Of a stretch of DNA of 64,000 nucleotides, positions 18,129-27,827 are shown in pieces. Made by a program: the position numbers and the translations under genes. Below the pieces are notes generated by a model that did not search any database, had not been told where the DNA came from, and worked only from the letters and a program-made list of their open reading frames with translations. The first letter of the stretch is position 1, and every line of letters starts with the position of its first letter. Source of the stretch: Agromyces cerinus subsp. cerinus (GTDB lineage Bacteria > Actinomycetota > Actinomycetes > Actinomycetales > Microbacteriaceae); contig NZ_FSRJ01000001.1 of NCBI RefSeq assembly GCF_900142065.1, positions 992,001 to 1,056,000 on the forward strand, written 5' to 3'.

Positions 18129-18560
18129 TCAGCGGGCGAAGTTTCCGCGGTAGTACTCGTAGACCCAGCCGACGAGGGCGATCACGCCGAGTCCGACGGC
18201 GATGAAGGAGATCCAGAACCCGACCGCGAGCCCGAGGAACATCAGCGCTGCCGCAGCGGCGAGCACGATCGGCCACCAGCTCCACGGGCTGAAGAACCCG
18301 AGCTCGGCGTCGCCGTCGTCGATGTTCGCGTCGAGACGGTCCTCGGGCAGCTCAGCACCCTGCGCCTTGTGCACACGACCGAGGTAGAACGCGATGAACG
18401 CGCTCAGCACGGCCGTCAGCGTGATCGCAACCGTGCCTGCCCACTCGGGGTGATCGAGGCCGTGCGACGCGTTGTCGGCCCAGCTCCAGCCGATGTAGAC
18501 GCCGGCGACGATCGCGAGGAAGACCGTCAGGATCCAGAAGAGGTTGACGTTGGCGCGCAT
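18129..18560 (-). CDS. ctaF: Actinobacterial cytochrome c oxidase subunit IV
   Basis: A 143-residue membrane protein with four helices, matching the Cox4 family found only in Actinobacteria. [20 protein letters not shown] at the N-terminus and GFFSPWSWWPIVLA in the middle are diagnostic. It is a structural subunit of aa3 oxidase. Its ATG overlaps the ctaD stop by one base (TAATG), so the two are translationally coupled. It is the last gene of ctaC-ctaD-ctaF. Confidence 0.95.
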   Translation of the reverse strand: MRANVNLFWILTVFLAIVAGVYIGWSWADNASHGLDHPEWAGTVAITLTAVLSAFIAFYLGRVHKAQGAELPEDRLDANIDDGDAELGFFSPWSWWPIVLAAAAALMFLGLAVGFWISFIAVGLGVIALVGWVYEYYRGNFAR

Positions 18561-20296
18561 TACTTGATCTCCTCCGAAGCGGCGTCATACGTTGGCGACT
18601 GCGGTGCGTCCTTCGCCGGACCGATGCCGACCGGGATGCCGGCCTCGGGGTGGTTGAGGTCGAACGCGGGACGCTCCGAACGGATGCGCGGAATCGACGT
18701 GAAGTTGTGGCGCGGCGGCGGGCAGCTGGTCGCCCACTCGAGCGATCCGCCGTAGCCCCACGGGTCGTTGACCGTGACCTTGGGAGCCCGACGAGCGGTG
18801 ATGTACACGTTCAGGAAGAACGGGATCATCGAGATCGCCAGGATGCCGGCACCGATGGTGGACAGCTGGTTCATCCACGTGATATTGTCTTCAGGCAGGT
18901 ACGAGTAGTACCGGCGAGGCATCGCCACGACTCCGAGCCAGTGCTGGATGAGGAATGTCGTGTGGAAGCCGATGAAGAGCAGCCAGAAGTGCCACTTGCC
19001 GAGCGTCTCGTTCAGCATCTTGCCGGTCCACTTCGGCCACCAGAAGTAGAAGCCGGCGAACATCGCGAAGACGACGGTGCCGAACACCACGTAGTGGAAG
19101 TGCGCGACGACGAAGTACGTGTCGGACACGTGGAAGTCGAGGGGCGGCGACGCGAGGATGACGCCCGTGAGGCCACCGAACACGAAGGTGATGAGGAAGC
19201 CGAGCGACCAGATCAGCGGCGTCTCGAAGGTGATCGAGCCTCGCCACATCGTGCCGATCCAGTTGAAGATCTTCACGCCCGTCGGCACGGCGATGAGCAT
19301 CGTCATGAGGGCGAAGAACGGCAGCAGCACGGAACCGGTGACGTACATGTGGTGAGCCCACACCGTGACCGAGAGCGCGGCGATCGCGATGGTCGCGTAG
19401 ATCAGCGTCTTGTAGCCGAAGATCGGCTTACGGCTGAACACCGGGAAGATCTCGGAGACGATGCCGAAGAACGGCAGCGCGATGATGTACACCTCGGGGT
19501 GGCCGAAGAACCAGAAGAGGTGCTGCCACAGGATGACGCCGCCGTTTGCGGGGTCGAACACATGGGCACCGAAGATGCGGTCTGCGGCTGCAGCGAGGAT
19601 CGCCGCGGCGAGTACCGGGAAGGCCATGAGCACGAGGATCGAGGTCACGAGGGTGTTCCACGTGAAGATCGGCATGCGGAACATGGTCATGCCGGGCGCC
19701 CGCATCGTGATGATCGTGGTGATGAAGTTCACCGCGCCGAGAATGGTACCGAAGCCGGAGAGGCCGAGGCCGACCATCCAGAGGTTTCCGCCGACACCCG
19801 GCGAGAACGTCGTCGATGCGAGTGGCTGATAGGCGAACCATCCGAACGACGCCGCACCCTGCGGGGTGAAGAAGCCGGCGACGGCGATCAGCGAGCCGAA
19901 GTTGAAGAGCCAGTACGCGAAGGCGTTCAGACGCGGGAACGCCACGTCGGGCGCGCCGATCTGGAGCGGCATGAGCACGTTCGCGAAACCCGCGAACAGC
20001 GGGGTCGCGAACATCAGCAGCATGATCGTGCCGTGCATCGTGAAGAGCTGGTTGTACTGCTCACGCGTCTGGATGATCTCGAGGCCCGGCTCGAAGAGCT
20101 GCGCCCGGATGATCAGCGCCATGACGCCGCCGATGCAGAAGTAGATGAACGCGGTGATCAGGTACATGTACCCGATGACCTTGTGGTCGGTGGACGTGAT
20201 CCACCGGACGAGGATGTTGCCCTTGCGTTCGACCTTGGAGGCGCCGAACGGAAGCGTGCTCGCAGAGGGGCGAGCCGGTGCGGTCGTAGTGCTCAT
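18560..20296 (-). CDS. ctaD: Cytochrome c oxidase subunit I
   Basis: A 578-residue heme-copper oxidase subunit with about twelve helices. The CuB/heme a3 site is seen in [15 protein letters not shown] (His-Tyr crosslink pair), WAHHMYVTG, and heme ligands in [29 protein letters not shown] is also diagnostic. It reduces O2 to water and pumps protons. N-terminal 30 residues and C-terminal 60 are extra-membrane, as in actinobacteria. ATG start at 20296; 6 bases separate it from ctaC. Confidence 0.98.
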   Translation of the reverse strand: MSTTTAPARPSASTLPFGASKVERKGNILVRWITSTDHKVIGYMYLITAFIYFCIGGVMALIIRAQLFEPGLEIIQTREQYNQLFTMHGTIMLLMFATPLFAGFANVLMPLQIGAPDVAFPRLNAFAYWLFNFGSLIAVAGFFTPQGAASFGWFAYQPLASTTFSPGVGGNLWMVGLGLSGFGTILGAVNFITTIITMRAPGMTMFRMPIFTWNTLVTSILVLMAFPVLAAAILAAAADRIFGAHVFDPANGGVILWQHLFWFFGHPEVYIIALPFFGIVSEIFPVFSRKPIFGYKTLIYATIAIAALSVTVWAHHMYVTGSVLLPFFALMTMLIAVPTGVKIFNWIGTMWRGSITFETPLIWSLGFLITFVFGGLTGVILASPPLDFHVSDTYFVVAHFHYVVFGTVVFAMFAGFYFWWPKWTGKMLNETLGKWHFWLLFIGFHTTFLIQHWLGVVAMPRRYYSYLPEDNITWMNQLSTIGAGILAISMIPFFLNVYITARRAPKVTVNDPWGYGGSLEWATSCPPPRHNFTSIPRIRSERPAFDLNHPEAGIPVGIGPAKDAPQSPTYDAASEEIK

Positions 20297-20302
20297 CGCG
20301 GC

Positions 20303-21196
20303 TTAGTGCTCCTCTTTCAATTCGGGCGCGCCCGTCCCGGGCAGGTTCTGGTTGCGGTCGTACTCGTTCGACAGCTGGCCTTCCTGGCCGGCGTCGCGAA
20401 GCGACTCGATGTAGTCGTCGTACTCGGCCTGCGAGACGACCTCGACGTTGAAGAGCATGAGCGAGTGGTACTCACCGCAGAGCTCGGCGCACTTGCCGGC
20501 GTACGTGCCTTCGCGCTCGGGCACGAACGACATGTAGTTGGTCTTACCCGGGTACATGTCCTTCTTGTAGAGGAAGTCCACGACCCAGAACGAGTGGATG
20601 ACGTCGCGAGATTCGAGCTCGATCTCGACGTTGGCGCCGACGGGCAGGTACAGGGTCGGCAGCTCCTCCTGGACGAGCGAGCCCTTGGGCCCCTCTTCGG
20701 AGAGCTGGCCCTGGATGCCGGGCGAGTAGACGTCTTCATTGACGTAGTTGAAGTCCCACGCCCACTGCTTGGCGATGACCTCGACCTTGACGTCGATGTC
20801 CTCTTCGGCGAAGCGCTGCTCGATCGCGGCCTGATCGCGTGCGGTGAAGGCGAAGAAGCCCAGCACCAGGATCAGCGGGATGACCGTGTAGAAGATCTCG
20901 ATCGGCATGTTGTATCGCAGCTGCACCGGGAGGCCGGTCTGGCCCTTGCGGCGACGGTAGGCGATGACGGCCCAGATCGTCAGACCCCAGGTGATGACAC
21001 CCACGATCAGCAGCACGATCCACGAGGTGACCCAGAGGCCTGAGACACGCTCGGTGTGGTTCGTTACCGGCGCCTCACCCTCGACGAATCCGGGGAGGAA
21101 TCCGTTCAGCTGGGCTTGCGTGCACCCTGCGAGGACGAGACTGAGCGACGCTGCGATCGGGATTGCAGCCCATCGGAGACGGCGGTTGTTGCGCAC
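20303..21196 (-). CDS. ctaC: Cytochrome c oxidase subunit II (lipoprotein)
   Basis: A 297-residue subunit that receives electrons from QcrC. The N-terminus is a lipoprotein signal with LVLAGC (Cys near residue 25). Two membrane helices follow (about 55-80 and 100-122; MPIEIFYTVIPLILVLGFF). The CuA site is in the C-terminal cupredoxin domain: DVIHSFWV, then GKCAELCGEYHSLM (two Cys, His, Met). Translation begins with GTG at 21196, with GAAAGG upstream. First gene of ctaC-ctaD-ctaF. Confidence 0.97.
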   Translation of the reverse strand: MRNNRRLRWAAIPIAASLSLVLAGCTQAQLNGFLPGFVEGEAPVTNHTERVSGLWVTSWIVLLIVGVITWGLTIWAVIAYRRRKGQTGLPVQLRYNMPIEIFYTVIPLILVLGFFAFTARDQAAIEQRFAEEDIDVKVEVIAKQWAWDFNYVNEDVYSPGIQGQLSEEGPKGSLVQEELPTLYLPVGANVEIELESRDVIHSFWVVDFLYKKDMYPGKTNYMSFVPEREGTYAGKCAELCGEYHSLMLFNVEVVSQAEYDDYIESLRDAGQEGQLSNEYDRNQNLPGTGAPELKEEH

Positions 21197-21344
21197 CGGT
21201 GACCTTTCGGGAGACTCGAAGGCGCTTCACAGTGAAGCGCGGTGATCGTTGTCTAGCCTACTCCGACTCGACCCCCGGGGTGTGCACTCAGGCGTGGTGT
21301 CGGGCGCGTCGAACCACGGATTTCGGGCTCCACCTGTGAAAACA

Positions 21345-21379
21345 CCGAAGGGAGGTCGCTTTCCGCGACCTCCCTTCGG
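21345..21379 (-). terminator. Rho-independent terminator of erpA
   Basis: Perfect 15-base arms CCGAAGGGAGGTCGC (21345-21359) and GCGACCTCCCTTCGG (21365-21379) with a 5-base loop. On the minus strand TGTTTTCAC follows directly, giving a T-tract. It ends 17 bases after the erpA stop. Confidence 0.88.
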
Positions 21380-21395
21380 AGCAGTTCAGAGTGCG

Positions 21396-21746
21396 TCAGT
21401 GGAACGAGTCACCGCACGCGCAGCTGCCTTCGGCGTTCGGATTGTCGATCGTGAAGCCCTGCTTCTGGATCGTGTCCTCGAAGTCGATCGACGCGCCATC
21501 GAGGTACGGCACGCTCATCTTGTCGACGACGACCTCGACGCCCTCGTAGTCGACGACGGCATCGCCGTCGAGCAGGCGCTCGTCGAAGTAGAGCTGGTAG
21601 ATGAGGCCCGAGCAGCCGCCCGGCTGCACCGCGACGCGCAGTCGAAGGTCGTCGCGACCCTCCTGCTCGAGGAGGCTGCGCACCTTGTCGGCGGCGGGGT
21701 CGCTCAGCTTCACGCCGTGCGCGGTCTCGGTGATCGTGTCGCTCAT
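21396..21746 (-). CDS. erpA: Iron-sulfur cluster insertion protein, A-type carrier
   Basis: A 116-residue HesB/IscA family protein. The three conserved cysteines are present: one in QPGGCSGLIYQL and two in SCACGDSFH at the C-terminus. Such carriers hand [4Fe-4S] or [2Fe-2S] clusters to apo-proteins. GAGGAGAGAC precedes the ATG at 21746; an upstream in-frame ATG at 21788 gives an untypical extension and is rejected. Its place beside the respiratory genes, lipA and a SufR-like regulator in the window fits a housekeeping Fe-S role. It has its own terminator. Confidence 0.93.
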   Translation of the reverse strand: MSDTITETAHGVKLSDPAADKVRSLLEQEGRDDLRLRVAVQPGGCSGLIYQLYFDERLLDGDAVVDYEGVEVVVDKMSVPYLDGASIDFEDTIQKQGFTIDNPNAEGSCACGDSFH

Positions 21747-21822
21747 GTCTCTCCTCGGTGCGTCAGGGAACGCGGAACCTGCTTCCATGGTAACCGCAGG
21801 AACGGCACCCGGGGGCGGCCCG

Positions 21823-21874
21823 CTCTCAGGAATCCTCGTTCTCTCAGGAATCCCGGCTCCGCTCTCAGGAATCC
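21823..21874. repeat. Triplicated 13-mer spanning the M20 peptidase stop codon
   Basis: CTCTCAGGAATCC occurs at 21823-21835, 21841-21853 and 21862-21874. The third copy contains the TGA of the peptidase gene (minus strand). The two other copies lie downstream, as if the last codons and stop had been duplicated twice. Confidence 0.75.
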
Positions 21875-23319
21875 TCGCTCCGCGCGTCGAGACGCGCGAG
21901 GAAGAGGGCCTCGCTCAGCAGCGCGCGCTGGAAGACGCCGAGGTGCAGCGACTCGTTCGGGCTGTGCGCACGCGAGTCGGGGTCCTCGACGCCGGTCACG
22001 AGGATCTGCGCGGCGGGGAACTCCGCGACGAGCTCGGCGATGAAGGGGATCGAGCCGCCCACGCCGATCTCGACGGGCTCCTTGCCCCAGGCCTCGGCCA
22101 TGGCCGCGTTCGACTCCGCGACCGCCCAGCCCGAGGTGTCGACGAGGAAGGGATTGCCGAGTTCGACCGCGTCGAACTCGAGCTTCGCGCCGAACGGAAC
22201 GTGCGCCTCGAGGTGGGAGCGGATCGCCGCGAGGGCGTCGACGTCGCGCTGACCCGGCGCGACGCGGGCGCTCACGCGCACGGCGACGCTCGGAACGAGC
22301 GTGTTCGAGGCGTTGGCCACCGTGGGCGCATCGATGCCCGTCACCGTGATCGCCGGCTGCGCCCAGATGCGCGAGAGGATCTCACCGCGACCGATCGGCG
22401 TGACGCCGTCGAGGAGGCCGGTCTCCGCCCGGAGCTTCGCCTCGTCGTAGGCGGGCGTCTCGAGGTCGGCCGAGGTCAGCCCGTCGACCGCGACGGAACC
22501 GTCGGCGTCGTGGAGGGTCGCGAGCAGCTGGATCGCGGCGAGCATGGCATCGGGGACCGCTCCCCCGAACATGCCCGAGTGCGAGGCGTGCCCGAGCGTC
22601 GACACCCGCATGCGGAAGGCCACCGCGCCGCGAAGTGCGACGGTCAGCGCCGGCGTCTCGAGGTCCCAGTTGCCGGAGTCGGCGACGACGATCGCGTCCG
22701 CTTCGAGCAGTTCGCGGTTCTCGTGCAGGAAGTTGGCGAACGAGAGCGAGCCGGACTCCTCCTCGCCCTCGATGAAGAGCGCGATGCCGAGGTCGAAGTC
22801 GGCGCCGAGCACCTCGGTGAGTGCACGGATGGCGCCGATGTGCGCCATGACCCCGGCCTTGTCGTCGGCGGCGCCGCGGCCGTACAGGCGATCGCCGCGG
22901 AGGGTCGGCTCGAACGGCGCCGACTCCCAGTCGGAGTCCTCCCCGGGCGGCTGCACGTCGTGGTGCGCGTAAAGGAGGACCGTGGGCCGGCCGTTCCGCG
23001 CAGCACGGCGCGCCACGACGGCCGGCTTGCCGAGCGGGGCATCCTCGCCCTCGCCCTCGCCCTCGCCCTCGCCGATCGCAGCGCGACGGATCTCGACGAG
23101 GTCGAAGACGCCGAGGCCGCGCACGAGTTCGGCGACCGCCTCGGCACTCGCCTCGACGTGGGCGTCGTCGAACGCGGCCCAGGACACCGAGGGGATCTTC
23201 ACGAGGCGCGTGAGATCGGCGATCGTGGCGGGGAAGGCGGCTTCGACGGCGCTGCGCAGCGCATCGCTCGTGGAGGTGGGGTCGGAAGTTCCGCCGGCGG
23301 CGGGAAGAGACTCGGTCAT
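21865..23319 (-). CDS. M20 family dipeptidase / metallopeptidase
   Basis: A 484-residue zinc exopeptidase. Metal-binding regions: LLYAHHDVQP (about residue 115-124), GRGAADDKAGVMAH with the catalytic neighbourhood, FIEGEEESGS and the C-terminal AHSPNESLHLGVF. The lid/dimerisation domain lies between about 215 and 345. The sequence groups with CNDP-type dipeptidases that cut small peptides in the cytoplasm. The ATG at 23319 (MTESLPAAGG) is chosen over an upstream extension. Residues around 82-91 are a (Gly-Glu)5 tract encoded by a 6-base tandem repeat, at a surface loop. Confidence 0.92.
   Translation of the reverse strand: MTESLPAAGGTSDPTSTSDALRSAVEAAFPATIADLTRLVKIPSVSWAAFDDAHVEASAEAVAELVRGLGVFDLVEIRRAAIGEGEGEGEGEDAPLGKPAVVARRAARNGRPTVLLYAHHDVQPPGEDSDWESAPFEPTLRGDRLYGRGAADDKAGVMAHIGAIRALTEVLGADFDLGIALFIEGEEESGSLSFANFLHENRELLEADAIVVADSGNWDLETPALTVALRGAVAFRMRVSTLGHASHSGMFGGAVPDAMLAAIQLLATLHDADGSVAVDGLTSADLETPAYDEAKLRAETGLLDGVTPIGRGEILSRIWAQPAITVTGIDAPTVANASNTLVPSVAVRVSARVAPGQRDVDALAAIRSHLEAHVPFGAKLEFDAVELGNPFLVDTSGWAVAESNAAMAEAWGKEPVEIGVGGSIPFIAELVAEFPAAQILVTGVEDPDSRAHSPNESLHLGVFQRALLSEALFLARLDARSEDS
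23044..23073. repeat. Five tandem copies of CTCGCC inside the M20 peptidase
   Basis: Positions 23044-23073 are five exact CTCGCC units, encoding Gly-Glu pairs on the minus strand. The unit keeps frame on gain or loss, so copy number can vary without breaking the gene. Confidence 0.85.
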
Positions 23320-23356
23320 GCCGGTAATCTTAAGGGGAACCGATTCGAGGAATCCC

Positions 23357-23941
23357 GTGGCCAAGAACCCGAACAACACCGAAGAACCGAGCGCCGAGAC
23401 GCTCGAAGAGACCCAGGCTCGCCTGAAGGCCGGCAAGGGTGCGCCCACGCCGAGCCGGGCGCAGCAGGAGGCGGCACGCAAGCGGCCGCTCGTGCCGAAC
23501 GACCGCAAGGAGGCGGCGAAGCAGGCACGCGCCAAGGCTGCGGAGTCGCGCGAGCGCGCCCGCATCGGCATGGCGGTCGGCGACGAGCGCTACTTGCCCG
23601 CCCGCGACCGCGGCCCCCAGAAGAAGTACGTGCGCGACTACGTCGACGCGCGGTTCAGCATCGGCGAGATCCTCATCCCCGTGATGTTCGCGGTCATCCT
23701 GCTGACGTTCGTGCCGAGCGCCCAGGTGCAGTCAATCGGCATCCTGGCGCTGTGGGCGTTCTTCCTCGTCGCGGTCATCGACGTCATCGTGCTGGGCTTC
23801 ATCCTCACGAAGAAGCTCGCCGCGAAGTTCGGCGCCGACAAGGTCGAGCGCGTGCGCTGGTACGCCGCGATGCGCGCACTGCAGCTGCGCCCGCTGCGCC
23901 TGCCGAAGCCGCAGGTCAAGCGCTGGAACTACCCCGAGTGA
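23357..23941 (+). CDS. DUF3043 domain-containing membrane protein
   Basis: A 194-residue protein of the actinobacterial DUF3043 family. The first 95 residues are charged and Lys/Arg/Ala-rich (KAGKGAPTPSRAQQEAARKRP and ESRERARIGMAVGDERYLPARDRGPQKKYVRDYVDAR, split over the region). Two membrane helices follow near 105-125 and 130-155, then a basic tail. Function is unknown; conservation across the phylum suggests a housekeeping envelope role. GTG start at 23357 gives VAKNPNN; it diverges from the peptidase by 37 bases. Confidence 0.88.
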   Translation: MAKNPNNTEEPSAETLEETQARLKAGKGAPTPSRAQQEAARKRPLVPNDRKEAAKQARAKAAESRERARIGMAVGDERYLPARDRGPQKKYVRDYVDARFSIGEILIPVMFAVILLTFVPSAQVQSIGILALWAFFLVAVIDVIVLGFILTKKLAAKFGADKVERVRWYAAMRALQLRPLRLPKPQVKRWNYPE

Positions 23942-24019
23942 TCCGGCAGCACCTCCAGTGAACGGATGCCTCGGGGCGTCGCGATCGCCCGCCCCGAGGT
24001 TCCGTGAACCGCCGCTGCA

Positions 24020-25168
24020 TCAGTCGCGGCTGAACACTCCCCCGCGGATGAGCGGAACCCTGGTCTCCTCGTCGCTGAGCGACCCGTGCTGGCCGATCAT
24101 CGCCTCGGCCTGACGGTTCGGCTCCCTGCGGTCGTAGTACGCGATGCCGGCGCGCGCCGCGATGATGATGTCGCCGATGCGATCGCGCACCTCGTCGGCG
24201 ACCTCGCCGTACAGTCCGGCCTCGATCGCCTCGTCACGGCTCACCACCCACGAGCGGTGTCCCTCGGCGGCGCGCCACCCCTCGACCAGGGCGGTGCGAG
24301 CGGATGCCTCGAGCCCCGGTTCGAAGTACAGCGCGACGCATCGCGGCTCTCCCCCGACGTGACGCACCCCGACGAGGAGTTCGGGCCGGTCGTCGATGAA
24401 GACGTGGCGATGCGCGGGCACATCGACCACGCCGTGGTCGGCGGTGACGAGGAGGCCGGCGCCACGGGGCATCCGTCGTTCGAATGCCGCCAGTTCGGCG
24501 TCGAGCGTCTCGAGCTGGCCGAGCCACCTGTCGGATTCCCAGCCATGCGCGTGCGCGGCCTGGTCGAGCTCGGGCACGTACAGGTAGACGACCGCGCGCT
24601 CGCCGGTCGCGAGGATGCGGTCGGCTTCCGCGAAGCGGTCGGCGATGGAACCTCCGGGCCGGTACTCGGCCCCGCGGAGCACCGCGTGGGTGAAGCCCGA
24701 GTCGGAGTATCGGGCGGCGCCGATCGCGTAGCTCGGGATGCCGGCATCGCGCATCGTCTCGAAGAGCGTCGGCAGGCGTTGCCAGGTCTCGGGCGGCATG
24801 CCCGCGTCCCATCCGCTCAGCTGGTTGACGACGCGATCGTGGGCTGCGTCGAGCACGCGGTATCCCACGAGGCCGTGCTCACCGGGAGACCGGCCCGTCG
24901 CGAACGTCGCGATCGAGGCCGCCGTCGTCGACGGGAACACGGTGCGGAGCACGTCGCGCTTGGCCATGCGGGAGGCGAGGAACCTGGCGTGCCCGGCTCG
25001 CGACTGGATGTTCGATGCGCCGAGCCCGTCGACGAGCACGACGACGACGGCTGTCGCCCGCGGAAGGCCGAGATCGTTCGGGAGGCCCTGCAGGGCCGAC
25101 ATCGAACTGCCGAGCACCCCGGCAAGGCGCGGGGCGGTGTCGGCGGGCACCGGTAGCATGGCAGACAT
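24020..25168 (-). CDS. Alkaline phosphatase superfamily nucleotide pyrophosphatase/phosphodiesterase
   Basis: A 382-residue metalloenzyme. The metal/nucleophile segment [14 protein letters not shown] is near residue 37-50, [17 protein letters not shown] (nucleophile Thr region) near 75-91, and [11 protein letters not shown] near 245-255 with the second-site Asp-His. This is the NPP/phosphodiesterase layout. There is no signal peptide, so it is cytoplasmic. ATG at 25168 is preceded at 7 bases by CAGACT (leaderless-like); ATG 25159 is an alternative. Substrate unknown. Divergent from parC by 74 bases. Confidence 0.87.
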   Translation of the reverse strand: MSAMLPVPADTAPRLAGVLGSSMSALQGLPNDLGLPRATAVVVVLVDGLGASNIQSRAGHARFLASRMAKRDVLRTVFPSTTAASIATFATGRSPGEHGLVGYRVLDAAHDRVVNQLSGWDAGMPPETWQRLPTLFETMRDAGIPSYAIGAARYSDSGFTHAVLRGAEYRPGGSIADRFAEADRILATGERAVVYLYVPELDQAAHAHGWESDRWLGQLETLDAELAAFERRMPRGAGLLVTADHGVVDVPAHRHVFIDDRPELLVGVRHVGGEPRCVALYFEPGLEASARTALVEGWRAAEGHRSWVVSRDEAIEAGLYGEVADEVRDRIGDIIIAARAGIAYYDRREPNRQAEAMIGQHGSLSDEETRVPLIRGGVFSRD

Positions 25169-25242
25169 CGCGCCCAGTCTGGCACAGGCCGGGCGCTCCC
25201 CTGTTTCCCGCGTGCATGCCACGCCCGCCCCAGAGACGACGG

Positions 25243-27717
25243 ATGACCCGAGCAAAGAATCAGCCCGCCGAAGACCCGATCGTCGAGCGCATCGAAGACG
25301 TCGACGTCGCCGCTGAGATGCAGGGCTCGTTCCTCGAGTACGCGTATTCCGTCATCTACTCGCGAGCGCTTCCCGACGCCCGCGACGGTCTGAAGCCCGT
25401 GCAGCGGCGCATCCTGTACCAGATGACCGAGATGGGCCTGCGGCCCGATCGCGGCCACGTGAAGTCGGCGCGCGTCGTCGGCGAGGTCATGGGAAAGCTC
25501 CACCCGCACGGCGACACGGCGATCTACGACACCCTCGTGCGCATGGCGCAGGCCTTCACCCTGCGCGTGCCGCTCATCGACGGTCACGGCAACTTCGGCT
25601 CGCTCGACGACGGTCCCGCCGCATCGCGCTACACCGAGGCACGCCTCGCCTCCCCCGCCCTCGCGATGACCGAGGGTCTCGACGAGAACGTCGTCGACTT
25701 CGTGCCGAACTACGACAATCAGCTCACCCAGCCCGAGGTGCTTCCTGCGGCGTACCCGAACCTGCTCGTCAACGGCGCGAGCGGCATCGCGGTCGGCATG
25801 GCCACCAACATGGCCCCCCACAACCTCATCGAGGTCGTCGGCGCCGCGCGGCACCTCATCGCGCACCCGAACGCCACGCTCGACGAGCTCATGGAGTACG
25901 TGCCCGGCCCCGACCTGCCCACGGGCGGCACCATCGTGGGTCTCTCGGGCATCAAAGACGCGTACGCCACCGGTCGCGGCAGCTTCAAGACCCGCGCCAA
26001 GGTCAGCGTCGAGTCGATCACGGCCCGCAAGACCGGCCTCGTCGTCACCGAGCTGCCCTATCTCGTCGGCCCCGAGAAGGTCATCGAGAAGATCAAGGAC
26101 GGCGTCAACGCCAAGAAGATCAACGGCATCTCCGATGTCACGGACCTCACCGACCGCACCAACGGGCTGCGACTGGTCATCGGCATCAAGACGGGCTTCA
26201 GCCCCGACGCGGTGCTCGAGCAGCTCTACCGGCTCACGCCGCTCGAGGACTCGTTCAACATCAACAACGTCGCCCTCGTCGACGGCGGCCCCCAGACGCT
26301 GGGCCTGCGCGAACTCCTCCAGGTCTACGTGGCGCACCGCATCTCGGTCGTCACCCGCCGCTCCGAATACCGCCTCGCCCGCCGGCGCGAACGCCTGCAC
26401 CTCGTCGACGGCCTGCTCATCGCGATCCTCGACATCGACGAGGTCATCCAGCTCATCCGCGGCAGCGATGACACCGCCGCCGCCCGTGCCCGCCTGATCG
26501 AGGTCTTCGATCTCAGCCAGGTGCAGGCCGACTACATCCTCGAACTGCAGCTGCGCCGGCTCACGAAGTTCTCGCGCATCGAGCTCGAGGCCGAGCGCGA
26601 CAAGCTCCGCGCCGAGATCGCCGAGCTCGAGGCGCTGCTCTCGAGCCGGCACCGCATCGAGGCGCTCGTCTCCGACGAGCTCGCCGAGATCGCCGAGCGC
26701 TTCGGCACTCCGCGCCGCACCCTCCTCACGGACGCCCGCCCGAGCATCGCCGGCGCTGCCGCAAAGCGCGCCGCTGCGATCCTCGAGGTCGCCGACGTGC
26801 CCTGCCGGGTCTTCCTCTCGGCCACGGGTCGCATCGCGCGCGTCGACCTGCCCGTCGGCGACGAGGGGGCGCCGGTCATCACCGTGCCCGCTCGCCGCAG
26901 CAAGCACGACGCCATCCGCTCGACGCTCGACACGACGAGCCGGGCCGAGATCGGCGCCGTCACGAGCCTCGGCCGGCTCATCCGGTTCACGCCGGTCGAC
27001 CTGCCGATGCTGCCGCCGACCTCGGTGCAGCTCGGTGCCGGCGTCAAGATCGGCGACTACCTCGCGCTGCCGAACCGCGACGAGAAGGTGCTCGCGATCG
27101 TCTCGCTCGACGCCGATCGATCGATCGCCCTCGGCACGAAGCAGGGTGTGGTCAAGCGCGTCGCCACCGGCGCCTACCCGAACAAGCCCGAGTTCGAGGT
27201 CATCGGACTGAAGGCCGGCGATGAGGTCGTCGGGGCCGTGCAGGGCGATGAGACCGACGAACTCGTGTTCGTGGCGAGCGATGCCCAGCTGCTGCGGTTC
27301 CCCGCTGCGACGGTGCGCCCCCAGGGCTGCCCCGCCGGCGGCATGGCCGGTATCAACCTCGGCAGCGGTGCGCATGTCGTGCACTTCACCAGCATCGCCG
27401 CAGACGACGTGCCCGAGGCGGTCGTCGTCACGATCGCCGCGACGACCGACACCCTGCTCGGCACCGACCCCGGCAGCGCCAAGGTCAGCGATTTCGCGGA
27501 GTTCCCCGCGAAGGGCCGCGCGACCGGCGGTGTGCGCGCACAACGCTTCCTGAAGGGCGAAGACGCATTGCACCTCGCCTGGGTCGGTCGCTCCCCCGCC
27601 CTCGCCGTCGGGCCGGACGGCACGGCTCGCATCCTGCCCGACAGCGGCGCCAAGCGCGACGCCTCGGGCCAGCCGCTCGAGGCCGTCGTCGGCGCGATCG
27701 GCACGCGCATCGGCTGA
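25243..27717 (+). CDS. parC: DNA topoisomerase IV subunit A (second GyrA-type protein)
   Basis: An 824-residue type IIA topoisomerase cleavage subunit. The N-terminal DNA-gate has [39 protein letters not shown] and the catalytic Tyr130 in [12 protein letters not shown] coiled-coil/C-gate occupies about 370-470, then six beta-propeller blades. The canonical GyrA-box QRRGGKG is not seen; a vestige reads [16 protein letters not shown]. This supports decatenase-type ParC over GyrA. It pairs with the ParE-type gene on the opposite strand 2.7 kb downstream. The start is uncertain: ATG 25243 is used, ATG 25216 is 9 codons longer. Confidence 0.92.
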   Translation: MTRAKNQPAEDPIVERIEDVDVAAEMQGSFLEYAYSVIYSRALPDARDGLKPVQRRILYQMTEMGLRPDRGHVKSARVVGEVMGKLHPHGDTAIYDTLVRMAQAFTLRVPLIDGHGNFGSLDDGPAASRYTEARLASPALAMTEGLDENVVDFVPNYDNQLTQPEVLPAAYPNLLVNGASGIAVGMATNMAPHNLIEVVGAARHLIAHPNATLDELMEYVPGPDLPTGGTIVGLSGIKDAYATGRGSFKTRAKVSVESITARKTGLVVTELPYLVGPEKVIEKIKDGVNAKKINGISDVTDLTDRTNGLRLVIGIKTGFSPDAVLEQLYRLTPLEDSFNINNVALVDGGPQTLGLRELLQVYVAHRISVVTRRSEYRLARRRERLHLVDGLLIAILDIDEVIQLIRGSDDTAAARARLIEVFDLSQVQADYILELQLRRLTKFSRIELEAERDKLRAEIAELEALLSSRHRIEALVSDELAEIAERFGTPRRTLLTDARPSIAGAAAKRAAAILEVADVPCRVFLSATGRIARVDLPVGDEGAPVITVPARRSKHDAIRSTLDTTSRAEIGAVTSLGRLIRFTPVDLPMLPPTSVQLGAGVKIGDYLALPNRDEKVLAIVSLDADRSIALGTKQGVVKRVATGAYPNKPEFEVIGLKAGDEVVGAVQGDETDELVFVASDAQLLRFPAATVRPQGCPAGGMAGINLGSGAHVVHFTSIAADDVPEAVVVTIAATTDTLLGTDPGSAKVSDFAEFPAKGRATGGVRAQRFLKGEDALHLAWVGRSPALAVGPDGTARILPDSGAKRDASGQPLEAVVGAIGTRIG

Positions 27718-27827
27718 CCGCGCTCGTCGGGGTTGACGCGGGCACCGTCGAGGGGCATATTCGGCCGTGCCGGCCGATGAACCTCGCACTCGTTCGCGCC
27801 GGCTCTCGGGCGAACGGGAGGGCCCTC

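Noticed and set aside
18650-21043. A 797-codon frame opposite ctaD-ctaC
   Set aside because: The real genes on the minus strand have complete oxidase motifs. The antisense product is low-complexity and highly charged.
24817-27789. A 990-codon minus-strand frame opposite parC
   Set aside because: ParC motifs on the plus strand are complete; the antisense frame has no recognisable domain.
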